Shown here: positions 36,717 through 43,429 of the stretch, piece after piece
Numbering within the stretch: the stretch's first letter is position 1
Layout of the letters: the number at the start of each line of letters is the position of its first letter
Origin: an uncultured Alphaproteobacteria bacterium
GTDB lineage: Bacteria > Pseudomonadota > Alphaproteobacteria > Puniceispirillales > UBA1172
DNA: 64,000 nt
Assembly: GCA_958431225.1 (NCBI GenBank)
Contig: OY288107.1
Location: forward strand, 1,515,501 to 1,579,500
Direction of reading: 5' to 3'
Translations under genes and position numbers: made by a program
Notes under the pieces: model-generated
Told to the model about the DNA's origin: nothing
The model's database searches: none
What the model saw: only the letters and a program-made list of their open reading frames with translations

Positions 36717-38162
36717 ATGCGTAAAATGACCGAAATAATCCAAAGCCACATCAATGGCACCAACCAAGCCAGCGATGGCGACTACATAGAAAAGCACTAT
36801 CCCGCCACCGGCGAAGTCATTGCCAAAGTGGAAATCGCTAGCGATGAAGTGCTGAATATGGCAGTCGCCGCCGCTAGCGCAGCGCAAAAACAATGGGCGC
36901 AATATTCGGGGCAAGAACGTGGGCAGATTCTCATCAAGGCGGCACTAGCTTTGCGTCAAGCCAATGCCGAATTGGCACGGCTTGAGGTGCAAGATGTCGG
37001 CAAAGTCTATAGCGAGGCGGAAAGCGGCGATGTGCCTTCGGGTGCGGATGCGTTAGAATTTTTTGGCGCGGCGATCATGACCTATGGCGGCATTCAGCAT
37101 CAATGGCGCGACGCTATCGGCTATTCAAGGCGGGTGCCATTGGGGGTCTGTGCGGGAATCGGCGCGTGGAATTACCCGGCACAAATAGCCCTATGGAAAT
37201 CCGCCCCGGCATTGGCGATGGGCAATGCGTTCATTCTAAAACCTTCGGAAATGACGCCGTTGGTCGCCATGCGTATTGCCGCCATTATGGAAGATGCGGG
37301 ATTGCCCAAAGGGTTGCTCAACATCATCCACGGCGACCACCGCATCGGCAAAGCCATCTGTGAACATGCGGGAATCGCCAAAATATCGCTCACCGGCGGC
37401 GTGGAAACCGGCAAGAAAATTATGGCACAGGCGGCGTCTAGTTTGAAACGCGTCACCTTAGAATTGGGGGGCAAAGCCCCGTTGATTATTTGCGCCGATG
37501 CCGATTTAGACAAAGCCGCAGAGATTGCTATGTCGGCGAATTTCTATACTGCCGGCGAGGTATGTTCCAACGCCACGCGGGTATTCGTCCATCGCTCTAT
37601 CGCCAAAGATCTATTGGAATTGATGGTGGCGCGCACGTCAAGCCTCAAGGTCGGCGACCCGATGGCGGAGGATGTGGATATCGGCGCGCTCATATCCGAA
37701 GCGCATCTAGGCAAAGTCATGCGCATGATCCAACAAGGCGTCGATGAAGGCGCGCATTTAGCCTGTGGCGGCAACCGCGTCCATCCCCAAGGCTTTGAAG
37801 GCGGCTATTTCATAGAACCAACCATCCTCAGCGCGTGCCAAGATGCTATGCGCGTCGTGCGTGAGGAAATTTTCGGACCCGTCATGAGCGTATTAATCTT
37901 TGACGATGACCATGAAGCCATCACGCGCGCCAACGCCACGCATTTCGGACTAGGCGCAGGTTTAATAACAAAGGATTTAGCCCGCGCCCACCGCATGAGT
38001 GCCCAGCTAGAAGCCGGCAATGTTTGGGTCAATAGCTACAATATCATCCCGCCAGATTTGCCCTTTGGCGGCGCAAAATCTTCGGGCTTTGGGCGCGAAT
38101 CATCGCTTTATGCTTTAGAGGCATATAGCGATGTCAAAGCCACTTATATAGCCCTAGATTAA
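36717..38162 (+). CDS. Aldehyde dehydrogenase (betaine/guanidinobutyraldehyde dehydrogenase-like)
   Basis: A 481-residue NAD(P)-dependent aldehyde dehydrogenase. It has GIGAWNYPAQIALWK, KPSEMTPL, the general base in LELGGKAP, nucleophile Cys in AGEVCSNATRVFV, and a complete C-terminus (PFGGAKSSGFGRE). The EVCSN form is typical of BetB. The gene directly precedes a ureohydrolase (38177), so oxidation of a guanidino- or aminoaldehyde is as plausible as betaine aldehyde. The start could be 36717 or 36726; AAGGGG is close to the first and further from the second. Confidence 0.88.
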   Translation: MRKMTEIIQSHINGTNQASDGDYIEKHYPATGEVIAKVEIASDEVLNMAVAAASAAQKQWAQYSGQERGQILIKAALALRQANAELARLEVQDVGKVYSEAESGDVPSGADALEFFGAAIMTYGGIQHQWRDAIGYSRRVPLGVCAGIGAWNYPAQIALWKSAPALAMGNAFILKPSEMTPLVAMRIAAIMEDAGLPKGLLNIIHGDHRIGKAICEHAGIAKISLTGGVETGKKIMAQAASSLKRVTLELGGKAPLIICADADLDKAAEIAMSANFYTAGEVCSNATRVFVHRSIAKDLLELMVARTSSLKVGDPMAEDVDIGALISEAHLGKVMRMIQQGVDEGAHLACGGNRVHPQGFEGGYFIEPTILSACQDAMRVVREEIFGPVMSVLIFDDDHEAITRANATHFGLGAGLITKDLARAHRMSAQLEAGNVWVNSYNIIPPDLPFGGAKSSGFGRESSLYALEAYSDVKATYIALD

Positions 38163-38176
38163 ATAAGGAATCGCCC

Positions 38177-39151
38177 ATGAAAAACGACCCGTTTTTTGAA
38201 CCCATCCCCGGCACCACCCTCCCGCGTTTTGCTGGTGTGCCGAGCTTTATGCGCTTGCCCATTATAGATACCAAGCATAAACGTATTGATGATGTGGATA
38301 TCGGCATTATCGGCGTGCCTTGGGATGGCGGGACAACCAATCGCCCCGGCGCGAGGCACGGCCCCCGCCAACTCCGCGATTTATCAACAATGATTCGCGC
38401 CACGCACCCGCTGTCAAAAATCTCGCCCTTTAATTTGGTAAATTGCGCGGATATGGGGGATTGTTCCATCAACCCCGCCGATTTAGACGACACCATGGAG
38501 CGCGTGCGTAAATTTTACAGCGATGTCAAAGCCCGCGGCATCGTGCCAATGACCGCAGGGGGCGACCATTTGGTATCTCTGCCAGTTCTGCGCGGATTGG
38601 CGCGTGATGCGCCGGTGGGGATGGTGCATTTTGACGCGCATACGGATTTATTTGACAGCTATTTTGATGGCTTCCGCTACACCCACGGCACACCGTTCCG
38701 CCGCGCCATTGAAGAAGGGCTATTAGACCCCAAACGCGTGGTGCAGATAGGCATTCGCGGCACTATGTATGATGGCGAGGATATCAAATGGGGACGCGCA
38801 CAAGGGGTTACCATCATCACTATGGATGCGTGTATGGAAAGGGGGCTAGATGCTGTGATGGCAGAAGCCCGCCAAATTGTCGGCGACAAACCCACCTATG
38901 TCAGTTTTGATATTGATTGCCTAGACCCCGCTTTCGCCCCGGGCACAGGCACGCCCGAAATCGGCGGATTTACAACAAGAGAAGCGCAAATGATGCTTCG
39001 CCAACTTGAAGGGCTAAATCTAATCGGTGCGGATATGGTTGAAGTCTCACCGCCCTTTGACAATAGCGGCAACACCGCATGGGTGGGCGTGTCAATCATG
39101 TTTGAATTACTATGTATGTTAGCGGTGGCGGTAGATGCACGAGGACATTAA
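38177..39151 (+). CDS. Ureohydrolase (guanidinobutyrase/agmatinase family), paralog 3
   Basis: A 324-residue arginase-superfamily enzyme with metal motifs GGDHL, DAHTD and FDIDCLDPAFAPGTGTPEIGG. The N-terminal segment (PRFAGVPSFMRLP) is typical of the guanidinobutyrase/guanidinopropionase group. Fifteen bases separate it from the aldehyde dehydrogenase gene. The pair would suit oxidation of 4-guanidinobutanal followed by urea release to GABA. It overlaps ybaK by 17 bp. Confidence 0.88.
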   Translation: MKNDPFFEPIPGTTLPRFAGVPSFMRLPIIDTKHKRIDDVDIGIIGVPWDGGTTNRPGARHGPRQLRDLSTMIRATHPLSKISPFNLVNCADMGDCSINPADLDDTMERVRKFYSDVKARGIVPMTAGGDHLVSLPVLRGLARDAPVGMVHFDAHTDLFDSYFDGFRYTHGTPFRRAIEEGLLDPKRVVQIGIRGTMYDGEDIKWGRAQGVTIITMDACMERGLDAVMAEARQIVGDKPTYVSFDIDCLDPAFAPGTGTPEIGGFTTREAQMMLRQLEGLNLIGADMVEVSPPFDNSGNTAWVGVSIMFELLCMLAVAVDARGH

Positions 39152-39626
39152 TACCAAAGCCACAAACCTAGTGCGGAACGTATTAGAGGAAGCAGGGCTA
39201 GAAGACCGCTTATTGGCTTTAAAAGAAACCGCCCGCAGTGCCGAAGAAGCCGCCAAAGCCATAGGCGTGGAAGTAGGCGCAATCGTAAAAACGCTAATCT
39301 TCACCATTGAAGAAGTTCCGATAGCCGCCCTAATAAGCGGCGACCGCCAATGCAACATGGAATCCCTGCCGCATTTATTGGGGAAGGAGGAAGCCGCAAA
39401 ACGCCCCAACGCCAACGAAGTAAAAGCCATCACCGGCTATTCCATAGGCGCCGTCTCCCCCCTAGGCTTAAACCCCAACATCCCCATTTTCATAGATGAT
39501 GCGTTAGGACGTTTCCAAAAAATATGGGCAGCCGCCGGACACACCCACCTAGTCATGGGGTTGAGTTTTGACGAATTAGTGCGATTGACTAAAGGGCAGG
39601 TGCGTGCGGATTTGGGGTTGGGTTAG
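39135..39626 (+). CDS. YbaK/prolyl-tRNA editing-type deacylase
   Basis: A 163-residue single-domain trans-editing protein of the YbaK/ProXp family. The conserved Lys lies in VGAIVKTLIF and later segments are TGYSIGAVSPLG and the FIDDAL region. Such proteins free mischarged tRNAs, for example Cys- or Ala-tRNA(Pro). It starts within the end of the ureohydrolase gene and is probably translationally coupled. Its stop is followed at once by the RNA-unit array. Confidence 0.88.
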   Translation: MHEDINTKATNLVRNVLEEAGLEDRLLALKETARSAEEAAKAIGVEVGAIVKTLIFTIEEVPIAALISGDRQCNMESLPHLLGKEEAAKRPNANEVKAITGYSIGAVSPLGLNPNIPIFIDDALGRFQKIWAAAGHTHLVMGLSFDELVRLTKGQVRADLGLG

Positions 39627-39643
39627 AGGTGTAGATGATTAAC

Positions 39644-39671
39644 TTGACTGCATTAATAATTTATGTAGAAT
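39644..39671 (+). promoter_or_regulatory. Sigma70-type promoter of RNA unit A
   Basis: TTGACT (39644-39649) and TAGAAT (39666-39671) are 16 bp apart. The conserved RNA core GTAGTC starts eight bases after the -10 element. Confidence 0.65.
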
Positions 39672-39678
39672 GGGTCGC

Positions 39679-39763
39679 GTAGTCGGGGGGTAGGCCTCTC
39701 TTTTCTTCTCTTAAAGAATTCTCATAGGGAAGCGGATGATGCTCCTCCGACTCCTAGTTTCCT
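39679..39763 (+). ncRNA. Structured RNA unit A (array upstream of abi gene)
   Basis: First of five related units. It starts GTAGTCGGGGGG, then GGCCTCTC. GTCGGGGGG (39682-39690) can pair over nine bases with TCCTCCGAC (39743-39751), with two G-U pairs. A small inner hairpin (TTCT/AGAA) follows the CU-rich element. GGGAAGC (39727-39733) can pair with GTTTCCT (39757-39763) beyond the outer helix, giving a pseudoknot. No open reading frame with a start signal covers it. The RNA family is unrecognised; CU-rich tandem small RNAs are known in alphaproteobacteria, but homology is unproven. Confidence 0.55.
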
Positions 39764-39789
39764 TCAATTAAATTTTTAGCATTTTTTTC

Positions 39790-39818
39790 TTGACCGCAAG
39801 AGATTATTTCCATAAAAT
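39790..39818 (+). promoter_or_regulatory. Sigma70-type promoter of RNA unit B
   Basis: TTGACC (39790-39795) and TAAAAT (39813-39818) are 17 bp apart. The core GTAGTC follows eight bases later, as in unit A. Confidence 0.65.
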
Positions 39819-39825
39819 GGTCAAT

Positions 39826-39893
39826 GTAGTCGGGATGGTCACTCCCTGTATTCTTTAGGGAAGCAGGTGAAACATCCCGGCGCTTGGCTTCCC
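39826..39893 (+). ncRNA. Structured RNA unit B
   Basis: Second unit. GTCGGGATG (39829-39837) pairs with CATCCCGGC (39873-39881): where unit A has GGG this unit has ATG, and the opposite strand changes to match. GGGAAGC (39858-39864) pairs perfectly with GCTTCCC (39887-39893), the pseudoknot-forming interaction. The CU-rich element is CACTCCCTG rather than GCCTCTC. It is followed by a segment resembling the 3' end of pckA. Confidence 0.52.
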
Positions 39894-39896
39894 TTA

Positions 39897-39960
39897 CATT
39901 TCCAAATTTTCGGCACTACCTCTATCAATGCTTTGTCTGCGAAGGACAAGTGAGCGTGGG
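39897..39960 (-). pseudogene. Possible decayed copy of the pckA 3' end
   Basis: Read on the minus strand, this stretch encodes KALIEVVPKIW, which resembles [11 protein letters not shown] at the C-terminus of the intact PckA ending at 41058. Both are preceded on the plus strand by a GGCTTCC element at the end of an RNA unit (B here, E at pckA), and they share AATTTTCGG. The match is short and no longer coding, so it could also be part of a repeat that merely borders pckA. Confidence 0.35.
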
Positions 39961-39972
39961 CGTGGCTTGGGG

Positions 39973-40638
39973 TTAGAATTTTAATTCCTCATCGTCAGGT
40001 GGGCGCATTTTGAGTACATCAGACAGGCGACTGTAGTATTCCACCCAAGCGCGTTTCTGTGGGGAAATCCAACTCAATATTCCAAGAATATCGTCAATAT
40101 CTTGTTTTAAATCCTGATGAAAAATTGGCTCATGATGGGCAATGCGATTGCGAAGATCCTTAAATTTTTTCAATCTATACTCCAAATTTTTTCTCTTTTT
40201 TTCTAATTGTTTTTTTGTTGGAATATCAGAGAAAAAGATTTTATGTAGCTCTTTATTCCAAAGGACTTTATTACGAAATAGGGGCGTCCAAAATCCTAAA
40301 GACAAATCAGAGATAATGCCATCTCTTGTATTGTTTTCCTCTTTTGCCTTATCAATTTTTTCAACGCTAGCTTTATTTAAGTTGACGACATTCCTGCGAT
40401 CATACCAATTTTCGCCAAAAGCATCAGTAAGTTGCTTATCTACGGCATTGCGTAAGGCAATTTCTAAAGCTTGCAAAGGTCCATAAAGTGATGCGCTTAA
40501 TGCAGTGTTCCAAGCGTAAAGTCGCAAGGCCATTTTGATTTCATCATCAGGCGAGAGATTTTCCGCTTCTTTCAAGTACTTCCGTAATCGGGAGCAAGAA
40601 AGAATAGAAACAATTGATTCAGGGTAAGAAACAGTCAT
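39973..40638 (-). CDS. Abi_2/AbiF-type HEPN protein (abortive infection family)
   Basis: A 221-residue protein of the Abi_2 (AbiD/AbiF) family. The N-terminal hallmark runs through MALRLYAWNTALSAS and LQALEIALRNAVDKQL, followed by NWYD. The C-terminal HEPN RNase motif RNRIAHH places Arg163 and His168 as an R-x4-H pair, followed by EPIF. HEPN proteins of this group cause growth arrest by RNA cleavage and limit phage; AbiF-like members have been linked to RNA antitoxins and to the ancestry of Cas13. AGGTGA lies three bases before the ATG. The gene is very AT-rich compared with its neighbours and sits inside an array of structured RNA units, which suggests horizontal origin and RNA-based control. 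Confidence 0.82.
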   Translation of the reverse strand: MTVSYPESIVSILSCSRLRKYLKEAENLSPDDEIKMALRLYAWNTALSASLYGPLQALEIALRNAVDKQLTDAFGENWYDRRNVVNLNKASVEKIDKAKEENNTRDGIISDLSLGFWTPLFRNKVLWNKELHKIFFSDIPTKKQLEKKRKNLEYRLKKFKDLRNRIAHHEPIFHQDLKQDIDDILGILSWISPQKRAWVEYYSRLSDVLKMRPPDDEELKF

Positions 40639-40672
40639 TTTTCACCTAAAAATAAGACTTTAGCAAAAAAAG

Positions 40673-40726
40673 ATTTCTTAGTATGTAAAAATTTCTCAGC
40701 ATGTAAATATTTCTCAGCATTTTCTC
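40673..40726. repeat. Three 18-bp direct repeats upstream of the abi gene
   Basis: Units start at 40673, 40691 and 40709, each beginning ATTTCT(T/C)AG(T/C)AT, most continuing GTAAA. They occupy the promoter region of the abi gene, whose start is at 40638 on the minus strand. They could be operator sites or short RNA repeats of the kind that precede type III toxins; at 18 bp they are shorter than known ToxI repeats. Confidence 0.75.
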
Positions 40727-40754
40727 TTGACAACACAGATTATCTCTATAGAAT
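40727..40754 (+). promoter_or_regulatory. Sigma70-type promoter of RNA unit C
   Basis: TTGACA (40727-40732) and TAGAAT (40749-40754) are 16 bp apart; the -35 element is a perfect consensus. It directly adjoins the 18-bp repeats, so RNA C and the abi gene are transcribed divergently. Confidence 0.7.
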
Positions 40755-40761
40755 GGTCGCT

Positions 40762-40846
40762 GTAGTCGGGGGATGGCCTCTCTCTGTCTTCTCTTAGAGA
40801 ATTCTCATGGGGAAGTGGATGATGCCCCCCCGGCGCTTGGCTTCCT
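40762..40846 (+). ncRNA. Structured RNA unit C
   Basis: Third unit, closest to unit A in sequence. GTCGGGGG (40765-40772) pairs with CCCCCGGC (40827-40834). The inner hairpin TTCTC-TTA-GAGAA is perfect (40789-40801). GGGAAGT (40810-40816) can pair with GCTTCCT (40840-40846) beyond the outer helix. The CU-rich element GGCCTCTC is conserved. The spacer behind it, ending CATTTTTTCCTTGAC, matches the spacer between A and B, showing that A-B and C-D arose by duplication of a two-unit block. Confidence 0.57.
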
Positions 40847-40872
40847 TGAATTGCTTCTACAACATTTTTTCC

Positions 40873-40900
40873 TTGACTGTTAGCACAATTTGTGCAAAAT
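40873..40900 (+). promoter_or_regulatory. Sigma70-type promoter of RNA unit D
   Basis: TTGACT (40873-40878) and CAAAAT (40895-40900) are 16 bp apart, in the same register to the GTAGTC core as in the other units. Confidence 0.55.
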
Positions 40901-40907
40901 GATGCCT

Positions 40908-40967
40908 GTAGTCATGGGGTAGGCCTCTGTTTTACGCTCTACGCAAAGTAAGTCCTTGTGGCGTTCG
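40908..40967 (+). ncRNA. Structured RNA unit D (divergent)
   Basis: Fourth unit. The core reads GTAGTCATGGGG and the CU-rich element TAGGCCTCTG is kept. GTCATGGGG (40911-40919) can pair with CCTTGTGGC (40954-40962), though four pairs are G-U. The pseudoknot pair seen in A-C is missing or reduced to ACGC/GCGT. The unit may be decaying or specialised. Confidence 0.4.
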
Positions 40968-40999
40968 GATTTTACAATTTATGTAGAATCATAGTTTTT

Positions 41000-41056
41000 G
41001 TAGTCATGGGTTACGCCTCTTTTCTTCGGAAAAAGCACCCATGACACACGGCTTCC
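41000..41056 (+). ncRNA. Structured RNA unit E (shortest)
   Basis: Fifth unit. GTCATGGGT (41003-41011) and ACCCATGAC (41037-41045) pair perfectly over nine bases; relative to A-C the GG-to-AT change is matched on the other strand. The inner hairpin has a TTTTC stem, UUCG loop and GAAAA stem (41020-41033). The upstream -10 TAGAAT (40984-40989) is good but no clear -35 exists. It ends two bases from the pckA stop on the opposite strand, so it might also act in pckA mRNA 3'-end formation, though no U-tract is present. Confidence 0.45.
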
Positions 41057-41057
41057 A

Positions 41058-42668
41058 TCACCCCCCAATTTTCGGTCCCGCCTCCACTAATGCCTCCCCC
41101 GCTGGTGTGTTGGTGAATTTTTTGAAATTGTCTATGAATAATTGCGCCAATCTTTCGGCTTTCGCTTCCCATTCTTCGGGGGTTTTGTGGCTGGTTCTTG
41201 GGTCTAGGATTTCTGGGCTTACTTGGGGTAGACTTAGCGGGATGGTTAGGTTGAATATGGGTAGTGTTGTCGTTGGGGTTTCGTCTAGTTTGCCTTCTAA
41301 TACGGCTTTGATGATGGCGCGGGTGTCTTTTAGGGATATGCGGTTTTGTTGTCCGTTCCAGCCGGTGTTGATTAGGTAGGCTTTTGCGCCTGCGTCCTGC
41401 ATTCTTTGGTTCAATACTTCGGCATAGATGGTGGGGTGTAGGCTCAAAAATGCTGCGCCGAAACAGGCGGAGAAGGTGGGTTGTGATTCTTTTAATCCGC
41501 GTTCGGTTCCTGCCATTTTTGCGGTGAATCCTGATAGGAAATGGTATTGCATTTGCGCGTTGCTTAATATGCTCACGGGCGGCAACACGCCAAAGGCATC
41601 GGCGGTTAGGAATATGACGCGCCTTGGATGTCCGCCTTTGGATATGGGTTTGACGCGGGTTTTGATGTGTTCAATGGGGTAAGAAACGCGCCCATTCGCC
41701 GTTAGCGAATCATCGTCAAAATCAATCTTGCCGTCCCGCCCCACCATGACATTTTCCAACAGGGCATCGCGTTTGACGGCGGCGTAGATATCGGGTTCTT
41801 TTGCTGGGTCTAGCCCGATGGTTTTGGCATAGCAACCGCCTTCAAAATTAAAAATCCCGCTATCATCCCAGCCATGTTCGTCATCGCCAATCAATAGGCG
41901 GTCAGGGTCGGCAGAAAGCGTGGTTTTCCCGGTGCCAGAAAGCCCAAAAAATAGCGCGGTATCGCCCTCATGCCCCATATTGGCGGCGCAGTGCATGGAG
42001 GCTATCCCCCGCCTTGGCAACAGGTAATTCATCAATGAGAACATGCCCTTTTTCATCTCGCCCCCATACCACGACCCGCCGATAATCTGCATATTCTCGG
42101 TCAGGTTAAAGGCGATAAACGTTTCCGAATTGAGCCCATGGGCAGCATAATCCGCAAAGCCGGTTTTAGAGGCATTGACCACGGTGAAATCCGGGGTGAA
42201 ATCTGCCAATTCTTCGGCAGTTGGGCGGATAAACATATTTTTGACGAAATGCGCTTGCCATGCGACTTCCATGACAAAGCGCACTTTGAGCCGTGTTTCC
42301 ACACTCGCCCCGCAAAACGCATCTATGACAAATAACCGCTTGCCGCTAAGCTGTGCCGTAGCCGTTTTTTTGAGCGCGTCCCAAGTTTCCGGGGGAATCG
42401 GTTTATTGTCGTTAGGAATCGCGCCATTCCACCAAAAACTATCGCGGGTAGCGTCATCCATGGTGATGTATTTATCCTTGGGCGAGCGTCCGGTATAGTC
42501 GCCGGTCAGCACATTAACCGCGCCGAGTTCGGTCACCACCCCACGCTCAAAACCTTTCAGCTCATCTGCGGTTTCTTCGGCAAATAGCGTGTCATAATCG
42601 GGGTTATGCACGATTTCAGCAGGGTCAGTGATGCCTAAAGTGGCGAGATGGTTTTTTACGCGAGACAT
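41058..42668 (-). CDS. pckA: Phosphoenolpyruvate carboxykinase (ATP)
   Basis: A 536-residue ATP-dependent PEP carboxykinase converting oxaloacetate to PEP for gluconeogenesis. It has the substrate segment [13 protein letters not shown], the FVIDAFCGA region, the kinase loop [12 protein letters not shown], and DDEHGWDD with metal ligands. Length is as usual for the family. The ATG at 42668 (MSRVKNHLA) was preferred; the open frame continues upstream without a good signal. The gene ends against RNA unit E. Confidence 0.95.
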   Translation of the reverse strand: MSRVKNHLATLGITDPAEIVHNPDYDTLFAEETADELKGFERGVVTELGAVNVLTGDYTGRSPKDKYITMDDATRDSFWWNGAIPNDNKPIPPETWDALKKTATAQLSGKRLFVIDAFCGASVETRLKVRFVMEVAWQAHFVKNMFIRPTAEELADFTPDFTVVNASKTGFADYAAHGLNSETFIAFNLTENMQIIGGSWYGGEMKKGMFSLMNYLLPRRGIASMHCAANMGHEGDTALFFGLSGTGKTTLSADPDRLLIGDDEHGWDDSGIFNFEGGCYAKTIGLDPAKEPDIYAAVKRDALLENVMVGRDGKIDFDDDSLTANGRVSYPIEHIKTRVKPISKGGHPRRVIFLTADAFGVLPPVSILSNAQMQYHFLSGFTAKMAGTERGLKESQPTFSACFGAAFLSLHPTIYAEVLNQRMQDAGAKAYLINTGWNGQQNRISLKDTRAIIKAVLEGKLDETPTTTLPIFNLTIPLSLPQVSPEILDPRTSHKTPEEWEAKAERLAQLFIDNFKKFTNTPAGEALVEAGPKIGG

Positions 42669-42809
42669 GGGGCTATTCAATTCTGTAAATGGTGTAAGGA
42701 ACATCTGACTATAAATAGCCCTAACGCCCCTTGTAAAGTCATTTAGATGCGAAAAAGATATTGCCATAAAAAAATGACTGGTTTAGCGTGTTATGGACGG
42801 AGGGCAAAT

Positions 42810-43424
42810 ATGGGCAAATCAGATCAAGTTTCTTTCACACGCATGGATGCGGGTAGTTTTGATGATTATCAACTACTGCGCGCACATGAGGCGGATTACC
42901 ATAAAAACACCCCTAAGCGCATTTTAGAACAGCTGGCATTGCAGGGCAAAGAATCGCTTTCGGGGTATCCGATTACGCGCTTGCAACATGGGCTTCAAGC
43001 CGCTAGCCGTGCGGAAAAGGACGGCGCGGATATTGATTGGATCGTTGCGGCGTTGTTGCATGATATTGGCGATGGGCTATCACCGCAGAATCACGACCGC
43101 ATGGCGGCGGAAATTTTGCGCCCCTTCGTGCGTGAGGAAGTCGCTTGGGTGGTGGAAAAGCACGGCATTTTTCAAATGAAATACTACGCCCATCATTATG
43201 ATTGGGATGCCGATAAGCGCGATGAATTTAAAGGGCATCCCTATTGGCAATCCTGTGCCGATTTTTGCGCGCGTTGGGATCAGATGTCATTTGACCCCGC
43301 CTATCCGATGCGCGATTTAGACCATTTCGCCCCGATGGTTCATGAGGTATTTGGGCGCAAAGCATGGGATGCGGCGGTGTTGCGCGCGGGCGTGGTGGTG
43401 GGCTTGCCCCCTAGCCGTCATTAG
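42810..43424 (+). CDS. HD-domain protein (PhnZ/TmpB-like superfamily)
   Basis: A 204-residue HD-fold protein. The metal ligands are visible as His60 in RLQHGLQAA, His84-Asp85 in LLHDIGD, followed by QNHDRMAAEIL and a later EKHGIF with a further His. The arrangement resembles HD oxygenases such as PhnZ and TmpB, which cleave phosphonates with a di-iron centre, as well as ordinary HD phosphohydrolases. GGAGGG precedes the ATG at 42810. It is divergent from pckA and lies five bases before fbp, so it may be cotranscribed with the sugar-phosphate genes. Substrate is unknown. Confidence 0.75.
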   Translation: MGKSDQVSFTRMDAGSFDDYQLLRAHEADYHKNTPKRILEQLALQGKESLSGYPITRLQHGLQAASRAEKDGADIDWIVAALLHDIGDGLSPQNHDRMAAEILRPFVREEVAWVVEKHGIFQMKYYAHHYDWDADKRDEFKGHPYWQSCADFCARWDQMSFDPAYPMRDLDHFAPMVHEVFGRKAWDAAVLRAGVVVGLPPSRH

Positions 43425-43429
43425 GGGAC

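Noticed and set aside
41003..41045. Unit E as the rho-independent terminator of pckA
   Set aside because: No U-tract follows the hairpin on the minus strand, and its sequence belongs to the five-unit family; a role in 3'-end formation is still possible.
39640..41057. CRISPR array
   Set aside because: Units are only similar, not identical, differ in spacing (about 60-150 nt), carry promoters and show helix covariation; no cas genes are present.
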